From the NCBI GenBank assembly GCA_016806645.1, contig JACSYO010001857.1:2683501-2747500 (forward strand): a stretch of DNA of 64,000 nt. The letters run 5' to 3'. Made by a program: the position numbers and the translations under genes. Shown in pieces: positions 13,201-22,637 of this stretch. Position 1 is the first letter of the stretch. Every line of letters starts with the position of its first letter. The notes below the pieces were generated by a model, which was not told the origin of the DNA, ran no database searches, and was given only the letters and a program-made list of their open reading frames with translations. Origin of the DNA: Ophiodon elongatus. Its lineage: Eukaryota; Chordata; Actinopteri; Perciformes; Hexagrammidae.

Positions 13201-13640
13201 AAATCCTTATGTTTGCCCGATCATGACATGCTGGCTGCATACATTTAGCAGCCATGTTCCACCAACCAACATATTTGTAATGTGGCCAGTGACCTAAAGG
13301 CCATTGCTCTTCGTAGATATGAATAATATCAAACTCTGACCCACTCGAGCTAATATGAGCTGTAGTGGCAGTGCATGTCAACAAGTTGTTTGTAATTAAA
13401 TGGCGAAAATGGTGTCACTCTGCTTCTCTTGCAACTAGAGTACAAAAACATTATATAACTGATTCTTGGATTGTATGGTTTGCAATGAGTTACGATTTAC
13501 TGATTCATTAGTAAGTAAGTCTGATCATAGCTTAGAGTAATCTACAATAAATGGTACTAATAACCGAGTGCATCAGACACTTGATGCTGGGAGAATGCAT
13601 GAAAAGAAAGGAAGATCACTGTAGGCTATAACAATCTCTT
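9606..13640. other. Non-genic stretch downstream of basp1
   Basis: No supported gene. It contains a (GT)n tract at 10189-10232 and short A or T runs. Short open frames, for example at 10336-10749 and 12826-13140, show no similarity or splice context that I recognise. Confidence 0.6.
10189..10232. repeat. (GT)n microsatellite
   Basis: About 21 uninterrupted GT units, followed by a short GAGAAAGAGAG stretch. Confidence 0.96.
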
Positions 13641-13844
13641 TTTATTCTCTATTCCGAACAATCAATTGGAAATGAACAGTCCTCATAGGTACCATTATTA
13701 TAAAAGGCCAAACGTTTATGTCATGTCTCTGCATACAGTAATAGAAAGGATATATGACATTCTAAATCAGATAGTATACTAATAATGAATGCTGTTCCAA
13801 TAAACCACTCTGTAATATTCATCGGGCGCTCACACAAAGACAGA

Positions 13845-13850
13845 TTTATT
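13845..13850 (-). terminator. Candidate basp1 poly(A) signal
   Basis: AATAAA on the minus strand, about 345 bases past the basp1 stop codon, followed closely by the GT-rich TTTGTGTGAG. A second minus-strand AATAAA lies at 13641-13646. Choice of the first is inference from spacing and the GT-rich element. Confidence 0.45.
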
Positions 13851-14195
13851 CCTTCCACTCATTGATATCATATTTACTGCCCAATATTTTTGTTCTGCTA
13901 TCCAGTTTCACTCTCTGTCTGCACTAACCCTCCAATTCCAAACCCACGTCTCCTCTCTGCACTTCCATCTCTCTTCCTATTTATCTCTCTCTCTGTCTCT
14001 TCCCATCCTGAAGTGGTTGCATTTCATTTTTGGTTTCTCGAAAGAAAACTTCCTTTTGCCTGAGTTACCACTATAGACATTGCAGTGGTTACAGCATTCC
14101 AGAAAGCCTAGCTGTGTTTGTGATACCTTGATGGCTTTCTCGCACCATCGGAGGATTAAACTGAATTCACATTGATTTGAAAGATGGCTTCTTTT

Positions 14196-16184
14196 TCAGA
14201 CTGCCTGGGTGATCTCAGTGCTGAGGCCCTCTGCCATGTCAGATACTGCATCGGGAACTTCCTGGACGTTCCCGCTCAGGTTCACCTCCTTTTTCAGTTC
14301 AAAGTCACTCTGGTCCTTGATAGGCATCTCCTCCGGCTTTTCATTACCATTAACGCATTCCTCTATCTGTGTGGCAGCAGAATATGTGCACTCTCCATTC
14401 ACAGCTGGAAGTGCATCTACTTCTGCCACATCCTTTGTACCAGAAGGGCTCTCTATATCTCCATTTTCCACCTTGCTTTCTATCTCAGGCTCTGGGCAAG
14501 GCATCTCTTCCACAGAGGTCTCTGCTACCTCTTCGGACTCAGCCGTAATTTCGCTGGTAGAGACAGACTCTGAGATGACAATCTCAGGGACAGGTTCTGC
14601 TGCTTCTGGCTGAGCTGCTGCCTCAGTGCTGGGGGCTTCTGTTGCAACTGATTCCTCTTCTACAGGCAGATATTCAGTGGGGACCTTCTCCGCTGCAGTC
14701 TCCAAGACCTCAGCTGATTCCGCTTCCTTGTTCTCAAGTTCAGTAACCTCAGATGTGGCTACAATTGGTTCCTGCACAACTTCTTCTACTTGTTCCTCTG
14801 CTGCGGATTCCATTGCAACGGCCACCTGCTCCGGCTCTGGCTGTAGTACTTGCTCTGGTTCAGGTTCTGGCTCGGATGCTTTCACTGATTCTTGCTGTGG
14901 CTCTGACTCAAGCTCTGCTGCCTGCTCTGTTTCTGGGGCTTTCTCCAGCACTGGCTCTGCAGCTGGCTCAGCCACTGGCTCGGGTTCAGGGACAGCAGCA
15001 GGGACCACTGTCTCCTTCAAAGTGGCTTCTGGCTCAGTAACAGTCTCTGGGATGGGCTCTGGCACTTGGTCCTTGGGTGCTCCCTCTATGCTGACGGGAA
15101 CAACTTCTGGCTCTGGAACAATTTCTAAAGCTGAAGCAGGTTCTTTTACAAGGAGCTCTTCAGGTGCAGCTTCAGACTCAGCCTCAATGGGCACAGCTTC
15201 CTCTGCTGCTACTGCTGTAGCCTCTGGGAGCTCTACTGGGGCCTGTTCCTCTACTGCTGAGGCCGACTCCACTGCTGTTGCAGCTGGTTCCTCTGTTGCT
15301 ATAACAGGTTTCTCTACTACTGCAGCTTGTTCTTCTGCTACTGGAGCTGGTTCTTCTACTGCAGGAGCTGGTTCTTCTACTGCAGGAGCTGGTTCTTCTA
15401 CTGCAGGAGCTGGTTCTTGCGCTACTGGAGCTGCCTTCTCTTCTGCTGCAGGAGCTGGTTCTTCTACTGCAGGAGCTGGTTCTTGCGCTACTGGAGCTGC
15501 CTTCTCTTCAACTGCAGGAGCTGGTTCTTCTACTGCTGGAGCCGGTTCTTGCACTACTGGAGCTGCCTTCTCTTCAACTGCAGGAGCTGGTTCTTCTACT
15601 GCTGGAGCCGGTTCTTGCACTACTGGAGCTGCCTTCTCTTCTGCAGGAGCTGGTTCTTCTACTGCAGGAGCTGGTACTTGCACTACTGGAGCTGCCTTCT
15701 CTTCAACTGCAGGAGCTGGTTCTTCTACTGCAGGAGCCGGTTCTTGCGCTAATGGAGCTGCCTTTTCTTCTGCGGGAGCTGGTTCTTCTGCTGCAGGAGC
15801 TGGTTCTTCTGCTGCAGGAGCAGGTTTTTCTACTGCAGGAGCTGGTTCTTGTGCTACTGGAGCTGCCTTCTCTTCTGCAGGAGCTGGTTCTCCTACTGCA
15901 GGAGCTGCCTCCTCTGGAGCTGCAGAAGCTGTTTCCTCTGGAGGTGCCGATTTGGGCTCTTCTGGAGCCTTTACAGCTTCAGTTACCGCTGCCACAGCTG
16001 ACCCCACAGCTTCCTCTACCACATTTCCTGCCTCAGTTGTCAACTTAGCTTCTGTGGGCGGGGCTCCGTCCTCCACTTTAGCAGACTCCTCTGCTCCAGC
16101 AGCAGTTGCTGTGGTCTCATCTTTCGTCTCTTTGGGATCGCTCACATCATATCCTTTCCTCTTCCTGCTCAGTTTGCCTCCCAT
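14196..16184 (-). CDS. basp1: Brain acid soluble protein 1 (BASP1/CAP-23/NAP-22), repeat-expanded
   Basis: Single-exon reading frame of 662 residues. The N-terminus MGGKLSRKRKGYDVSD matches BASP1 (MGGKLSKKKKGY in human): Gly2 is the myristoylation site and the basic cluster binds acidic lipids and calmodulin. BASP1 is a growth-cone and lipid-raft protein tied to PIP2 and actin; nuclear forms act as a WT1 co-repressor. I chose this ATG over an in-frame one 18 bases upstream because only it exposes MGG; an acceptor-like CCTAG at 16193-16195 sits 8 bases before it, fitting a non-coding first exon, which I could not place. The body is Ala/Pro/Glu-rich and low-complexity, about three times the human length (about 227). 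Residues near 95-290 hold a 22-residue tandem repeat built from EEKAAPV and QEPAPAVEEPAPAV. The C-terminal third is acidic and unique. The family call is strong at the N-terminus only. Confidence 0.9.
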   Translation of the reverse strand: MGGKLSRKRKGYDVSDPKETKDETTATAAGAEESAKVEDGAPPTEAKLTTEAGNVVEEAVGSAVAAVTEAVKAPEEPKSAPPEETASAAPEEAAPAVGEPAPAEEKAAPVAQEPAPAVEKPAPAAEEPAPAAEEPAPAEEKAAPLAQEPAPAVEEPAPAVEEKAAPVVQVPAPAVEEPAPAEEKAAPVVQEPAPAVEEPAPAVEEKAAPVVQEPAPAVEEPAPAVEEKAAPVAQEPAPAVEEPAPAAEEKAAPVAQEPAPAVEEPAPAVEEPAPAVEEPAPVAEEQAAVVEKPVIATEEPAATAVESASAVEEQAPVELPEATAVAAEEAVPIEAESEAAPEELLVKEPASALEIVPEPEVVPVSIEGAPKDQVPEPIPETVTEPEATLKETVVPAAVPEPEPVAEPAAEPVLEKAPETEQAAELESEPQQESVKASEPEPEPEQVLQPEPEQVAVAMESAAEEQVEEVVQEPIVATSEVTELENKEAESAEVLETAAEKVPTEYLPVEEESVATEAPSTEAAAQPEAAEPVPEIVISESVSTSEITAESEEVAETSVEEMPCPEPEIESKVENGDIESPSGTKDVAEVDALPAVNGECTYSAATQIEECVNGNEKPEEMPIKDQSDFELKKEVNLSGNVQEVPDAVSDMAEGLSTEITQAV
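15327..15905 (-). repeat. basp1: Coding tandem repeat (66-bp unit) inside basp1
   Basis: The landmark CTGCCTTCTCTTC (plus strand) or a close variant begins at 15431, 15497, 15563, 15629, 15692, 15758 and 15863. Spacings are 66, 66, 66, 63, 66 and 105 bases. All are multiples of three, so unit gain or loss keeps frame. Within units, a smaller PAPAVEE heptad-like motif repeats further. The near-identity of neighbouring units points to recent expansion or conversion. Confidence 0.93.
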
Positions 16185-16247
16185 GATTTCTCCTAGGAAC
16201 AAGTAGATGAAGGTGTATTTTAATATGAGAGATAAAACATTGTTTAA

Positions 16248-16322
16248 AAGGGGCCCAGCTGGCTGGGTTCAAGCATGTTGTGAGGGAACAGTGCTAACCA
16301 ATGAACCACTGTGCCACCCAAG
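16248..16322 (-). repeat. tRNA-derived SINE fragment
   Basis: The minus strand reads GGTGGCACAGTGGTTCATTG, then GTTAGCACTGTTCCCTCACA, then a GAACCCAGC tail. This is the head of a widespread fish tRNA-like SINE with the pattern GGCACGGTGGTTAGCACTGT-(C)CTCACA-GGTTCGAA. It is short and diverged, and lies just upstream of the basp1 coding exon, probably in the intron after a non-coding first exon. Confidence 0.65.
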
Positions 16323-18081
16323 CACTGAGATGATCCTACTTTACTGAGGTACTTCTTCTAGGTAGTTAAAATGTATACACCACATGTGAATATTAGGAAT
16401 GTATTTCGTCATGCTTTCTAAAATGCAGTGTGAGTTTGACTTGGTTCCTTCAAATGTAATAGTGTTTTGTCAGAAAGGAGCATCGAGAGAAGTCTATTGT
16501 CTTGAAGTGAACGAGAAGTTAAATTAGGAATCCGCTCTCAGCCAAACAGTTTGGCTTTAGAAAACAAATGTAAATGCATGGGAACCTTACTGAGATCAGA
16601 CAACTCAAAAGAGCCTCTACCCTTTCAGGAATGTTGGGTAAGGCTCAATGCCAAATGAGCCCACAACTCTTAGTTGAACATTATGCTGTAGATGTACAAC
16701 TATTCCTCTTTCCGCATGACCAGCTACAAACTACATAGTTTAGATATGCAATCCAAAGCCTGCGGTTCCATTCACATACAAGATATGAATTACAAAAGTG
16801 CATTTTCTGTGTGAACTTTAGATCAGTGTAAAAAGACAAAAACTATAATAATCAAACTACTATAATCTGTGAATAGAGCAAACATACTAGCTAGTTCAAC
16901 AGCTAGTTCTTTGTGTGAATGTGTCAACACTGATGTGGCCGTATAAAGGAAGAGTTTCTGATTGCAACAGAATGGAGCTTCCTTTCAGTGACAGAATAGA
17001 GAACTGGAAGTTCAACTTTATCTTACTGATAATGTTTCAGCTGACACTGAATAAATTAACCTGTTTAAAAAATAAGAGAGCCCTTAAAATAGATAGAGAT
17101 TACAGGTTTCCTTTTTCTTAAATGCCACAGCCAGATAATTGGATTAGCCTATTTCGGTTTGAGAGGTTATTCCAAGGAAAGCTGAAAATAGGCAATTATG
17201 TCCAAAATGCTACAGTTAGGACTTTTTTTTTTTTACCACTGCAGAAGGTAGGAACAACCTGGGAACTGTCCATAGTGCTGCAATGGAGCAATCAAGACAG
17301 GATGCGCCATATACCATAATGGGATACAAGCTGCATATCCCTTACACCAATTCACAGTAAAAATGAACAGGCCAATGGTAAAAAATAAGTCATTATATCT
17401 GCTTTTGCACCAACGGAAACCAAATTATGTGGTTGCACCTACTGATATCTAATCAGGCGTTATCTTTTTATGTGATTTCTCATTATTTTTCGCCAGACCG
17501 TCTTGGTGCCTTCGGCCTCAAAATCACACAAAGCAAAAAATGTCACAGTTTAAGGAGAAAGCCCTGACATTTTTTGATCAAATCATTGCGGACATATTTT
17601 TTAGGCCGATTTCAGAGTAAATACGTGAATGTACAGTCCACACAGCGCTTTATACTCCATTTGGAAAGAGAAAGACACGCAGAGGTATCGGGCAGCATGT
17701 GCCGGCCGGTAACAAAGGATGGGGATTCCTCACCAGCAGATACTCACTGACAAAAAGTAATGGGTTGGGTTTAATTGGCAGCAGAACACTGATGCTAATC
17801 TGCGCTATAGTGTAGGATATACGCATCGCCTACTATACAGGGGAATTACACTAGCCACTGGCCATGAACACTTGAGTGATAAAAGCTGTGGAGGGGTCTC
17901 CATCCCCCATTTCAACCCGCCCACCGCTGCTTCCCTCAGCTGCTCTGCCCTTTTTGTTCACGAGCATTTGAAAACGTCGTACTCACACGAACATGCAAAA
18001 GAAAACGAAATGCACCACAATCACGCGTTAATACATAATGAGCACCACAACTTAGTGACTTTGTTTGCGCTTTTATTTATC

Positions 18082-18119
<38 letters not shown>

Positions 18120-18233
18120 AGCCAGGCCTGAAAAATAAAACAGCTACCTCAGAAGACGCACTAAATCAAATCCGACCACTTAGAACGGGAAAGAGGGAGA
18201 AAGCCTGTCTTCATTATGCCAGTCTTAAAATGT
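16323..18233. other. Non-coding DNA upstream of basp1 coding exon
   Basis: No coding exon found. The basp1 non-coding first exon probably lies in this stretch or further right. One weak minus-strand TATAAAG (around 17650) in a CpG-containing context is noted, but I cannot call a promoter from it. A 31-base poly(T) run is at 18085-18115. Confidence 0.5.
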
Positions 18234-18259
18234 CCTATTATGCTAATTTGCATAATAGG
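18234..18259. promoter_or_regulatory. Perfect palindrome with POU octamer
   Basis: Arms CCTATTATGC and GCATAATAGG are exact reverse complements separated by TAATTT. The centre holds ATTTGCAT, the consensus octamer for POU/Oct factors, on the plus strand and ATGCTAAT, a near-octamer, on the other half. It sits 2.05 kb upstream of the basp1 ATG and immediately before a (GA)n tract. Function as an enhancer or promoter element is inferred only from the motif. Confidence 0.5.
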
Positions 18260-18261
18260 AG

Positions 18262-18266
<5 letters not shown>

Positions 18267-18302
<36 letters not shown>
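18267..18302. repeat. (GA)n microsatellite
   Basis: About 18 GA units beside the POU-type palindrome. Confidence 0.95.
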
Positions 18303-18304
<2 letters not shown>

Positions 18305-18937
18305 AATGGGTAAGCTGCTGCTCAAAGGCATCTATCTTTCTTACTCACTTCTTTTCTTCTCATTTTACCCACACAACATATATCCTACACTTGAAACTGG
18401 AGAAAAAAAATTAAGTATTAAAAAAAACGGAAGCAATGCTCTGCATTAGACCGACCTGTATTTCTCGAGGGTGATCACTTCTTCTTTTCCAGGCTCCGGC
18501 TGGATGTGATAATGGAGGTAAACCTTTGGAGTGACAGCTGCAGATTCCGCCCCTGCCTCCGAGGTGCAGTCTGGGACTGTGTAGGAACTGAGGAGTGCCT
18601 CCTCACAGTTTTCTAGACATCTGTCGCTATCACAATCCAGCCCACCCCTGCCCCGTCTGCAATCTATACCCTCCCAATCTTTAACCCCTCCTCTCCCGCG
18701 CACACCCACTTCGGAGCATATTTTTCTGTTGTGTAAATACGTCTGCGGACCGAGGATGATTTTGAGCGGACTTGCAGTAATTTCACGTTGTAAAATGTCC
18801 GTTTATCCTCTGCTCTTGCTTAATCAAAGAATGATGCCATAGGATTTCATGTCAGCCCCCTCCCCACAGGAGTATTACTATAATAGCTAAAAGATAAATT
18901 ATGCATAGGAGCCATTATGCCAGTAAAGTCACTTGTG

Positions 18938-18938
<1 letters not shown>

Positions 18939-19018
<80 letters not shown>
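18939..19018. repeat. (CA)n microsatellite
   Basis: About 40 uninterrupted CA units, long enough to be highly length-variable. Confidence 0.97.
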
Positions 19019-19020
<2 letters not shown>

Positions 19021-22000
19021 GATCAATCACCAAAGGCAAATACAGTGATTCCTTTATGTTTTCTTTCTTCTGTTGTTACATGCATGTTCATCTCTTGTGG
19101 TGGAATGAGTCTACATGATTGCAAAATGTGGTTTATTCTTGAGCTGCGGTAAACTTATGATATATGGACATCGATGTGGGCTTCTGAATAACTCATCTAA
19201 ATCATGTGACATTTATTACAGGAACAGGCTGTGTGAAGCATTTATGTGCAATCCCATGCCCGGCTTTAAATGAATGTATGGTTCTTGTTGAGGACCCAAA
19301 GTTCACTCTAATGTTGCTCTAAAGTATTTTGATGCATTGCACCTCGTTGCTATTTGCCTTCCATGTGTTATAGGACAAGTTGGTCCGGGGTGAGACTTAA
19401 TGAAATTCAACAACTGGCCCTTCCAGGTGAACATGTTGTTTTCTTCAACAGCTTGACCGAGGCAGCATACCACTGACACACTCCCAGGTTGAGGCATCTG
19501 AAAACCATTGAAGACTATCAGATATTGTGTATGTTAATCAAATAAAGAAGACATCTCTTCTTTTTCCAACAATACAAACATCTCATATCTCTTCCAACAG
19601 CAGTCCATTTGTTTCCACAGTGAAAAGAAAGGCGAGATTAGGTCTCTCCTTTACAGTATACACCCAAACACAGTTCCTCCTGGTGAAACTGGAAGAAAGA
19701 CATTACCAATCACACAACAATGGGACTGGCGATCTGATTACATCGCTTAAAACTCACCAACCTAGTATTTAATAAGAAAAACACTTTGCAGGGCAGCCAA
19801 ACAGGTTTTTTTTGTTTTTGTTTGGGGTCAGGGGGTCCTGGTTTCGGCTGATTTTATAGGAGATTTGAATACAATTTAAAGAATAGTGGTTACTTTACTC
19901 AAGAGGCATTAAAGCAAGTCAGTACAACATCCATATGGTTTTGGTAGCTTAGAGAGACTTTTATTTATTTATTTTTTTCCTTTATTCCACTCTCTTGTGT
20001 TTTTTTTCCCCAAGGGATTTTTTATTAAATATATGTATCACTCATGTTTTATTAATGCTAAACAGACAATGTTATTGAGGAGACAGCACCCTCTCCTGTT
20101 ACTGGAGTCCACAGCAACTATGGAGAAACCTTGTTGTGCATCGAGATATCAATACACACGATAAACCTTCTGGATGTAAAAATGACACAATTTCAATGTT
20201 ATATGCAAATATCTAGTTTTATGTCTAGCTAGTATTTGTGAGATATCCATTAAAATTGTGTATGATACTCTGTCTATGATCAATTAAATATTCCTGGTCA
20301 CCACAAAAATGTGGAATGTAAGAAAAACTGACTGTCACAGGAATGTTGAAAAAAACTGAAGTCTATTTTATAGTTGATCTTGTTAGACCTGCTATCTACT
20401 TTTTCTGCCACCAAGTTCTAGTTTCTATGTGTTATAAGATCCACTTTGTTTGTTTTCCCTGCTGGTAGCAGAGCTAAACAGTGACAAAGGGGCAGCAAAG
20501 GCTGAATTTCACATGATGCAAAAGCTCTGGAATGCATTCCCAGGAGTATAACCACCAGCCAACCACGACGCTCCACATAGACAGAGGACTCACAGACATA
20601 TCGGAAGGCCTTGGAAAATCCCCCAGAGCTTTCATGAAAATGTCCAACGCTCTGTCTACAAGTCCTGGACCCTTTGGCCTAGACTGACCCAAAGACTGAA
20701 GAGGTGGATAAATAAAGAAGCAGGTGTTGTGTGCGACAACGCACTACCAGCCAATAGCTCAGCGTGTGCAGGAATGTGCTAAAATGACTGGGCTTGTGTT
20801 GAGGCTTTCATATATTTTATGAATATATGAATGAACTGTCAACAACTTCATTTCAGAAATTTGACTTCAGAATTCCCAAAGTCATTCAATAGACACTGTT
20901 TTCAACACAACTCTCAAAACATTTATGAAATGGCCTTAAATTAATGATTTTGAGCACAGTTGTTGAAAGTCACGCTTAACGCTCGTTATTAGAGACACTA
21001 TTTAGTTGATAACTGTGCTGTGTGGCATACTGTGGTTCACAAAATGAAAATATCAGCAGTGTCAACCAGAGCAAGGTGATATACAAAATGCAATGTTAAA
21101 GTTATAGAAATCAAAGTTTCACATCTGCACACCAACCCAAATCCACAAGTAATGTTGACCTGATGCCGGTTTGGTCTTCCAATGATTAAATAAAAGCTGT
21201 TGTTTGTGGATATCTGCATTTAATTCTAAATTATTTGATTATTTGATCATAATTCAAGATAAATAAATGCCATGGAACTCAAATAAAATTAAGTTGTAGA
21301 TTTTATCCATAAATATGATGCCAGTTCAAACGTGTAAAATATTAGCCATTGGAATAAAAGGGAGGAGAGGTGTTTTAAATGGTTTGGTTATCATTTCTAC
21401 ACATTCAGTTTCAGAGAAAAATAAATAGCACCCTCTACTGGAGACATTATCTCACAACAACAGTATTAATAGTATGAAATCATAGGAATGAAAATGCATA
21501 CACTACAGAGACTTATTATGGGATGCTAAAGGTGGATCAGAATGGATTTAATGTATGACCAAATGTATGATGGTTTCCAAATGTATTGGTTCAATTTATA
21601 TCTGTTACACATCTTAATCCAATGGGAGGTTGATAATGTGACCGTGTTCCAGAATTAACTGCCTGAGGTGATTTAGTCTAAAATAGTATTTAACATTTGG
21701 ATTGATGGTGGCACTAGTGCAATTGTTCTGAGAGGATCTGGGCTGGTTGGCACACTCGTCTTTTCTCCTTGCAAAGGCTTTGAATAAAAGTGAATAGCCA
21801 TCTAACATGACATACTTGGACAATAAACATTTCAAACTGTGTGCAATCCCTGTGCTACTCCTCTTGATATTCTTCATGAAGATGACCTATACAAATCAAC
21901 ATCCTTTGACCAAAGTGGGTCTTGAATCAGTGTGTTCAACTGTATCTATGGATACCATCACGGTATGTGTTTATTAGATACCACCTCAACGCCCACTCTC

Positions 22001-22301
22001 TTTTTTATTGCATGCAGTGGAGACTAGCAGAGGATGTGGCCTACAAACGTGCTTTAAGAAAGCAAAAAATAAAATGACACCTTAATTAGTTGGACTTGGA
22101 CCCATTGTGACCAGTGTAACTTGGTTGGTAAAATTAAGTTTCTCTGGTTAAAGATTGAAGGTAAAACCACACTGGACCACGCACTACAGAAAACTGCTCT
22201 TGGCTAAATATAATATTGGCTTGCAGCATGTTGAATCTCTGGCCACAAGTCAATTGTTGATGTCACACAGTCTTCTCTCACAGCTGGTAAAAAACCTGCA
22301 A
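19019..22301. other. Intergenic DNA between basp1 and dync1li2
   Basis: AT-rich with no coding exon or RNA gene recognised. One line around 20511-20545 reads KLWNAFPG in translation, faintly like the end of an L2/CR1 reverse-transcriptase ORF, too short to call. Confidence 0.55.
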
Positions 22302-22637
22302 TGACGTCACTTATTGGCACGTGGCCAGAGTTCTTGACGGTTTGAACCACAAAGAAGAGTCAAATCCTTTATTCACACGTCACCATTACATTTGTATAAA
22401 TATATGTTTATACACTTATAGTGATCATCAAGGCGATACATAACGACACTTCATCGCTACTTTAGAAACGTCAGTTAGAGGTGCAGCGGTGCAGCAGTGC
22501 ACCCACTCCGCCCCGCCCCGGCGCTGCGCAGCAGTCAGTGAATGCAGCGTACCCGTGGCTACTTGGATGAGGGCGGTGCTTAGTGGTGGTGCCCGAGAAG
22601 CAGCGGGGCCTCGCCTTTGTGGTTATAGAGAGAGAAG
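22302..22637 (+). promoter_or_regulatory. dync1li2: dync1li2 proximal promoter and 5' UTR
   Basis: A full CRE, TGACGTCA (22302-22309), is followed by an inverted CCAAT box, ATTGG (22313-22317), and an E-box, CACGTG (22318-22323), all within 22 bases. About 150 bases further the DNA becomes CpG-rich up to the start codon, with no TATA box. This is the layout of a broadly expressed TATA-less CpG promoter with CREB/ATF, NF-Y and bHLH sites. The transcription start is not visible; it probably lies between 22450 and 22610. Confidence 0.55.

Noticed and set aside
14626..16206. Plus-strand 526-codon frame as a gene
   Set aside because: It lies exactly opposite the basp1 coding exon, has only Ser/Ala/Gly/Thr low complexity, no domain, and follows from the repeat codons of basp1.
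17638..17660. Minus-strand TATAAAG as the basp1 promoter
   Set aside because: A single TATA-like match without start-site evidence, first-exon donor or conservation data is too weak to call.
18446..18709. Minus-strand 87-codon frame as a coding first exon of basp1
   Set aside because: BASP1 begins with MGGKLS in the downstream exon; this Gly/Arg-rich frame has no similarity and no clear donor in frame.
20511..20545. End of an L2/CR1 LINE (KLWNAFPG)
   Set aside because: The match is only eight residues with no supporting flanking blocks.
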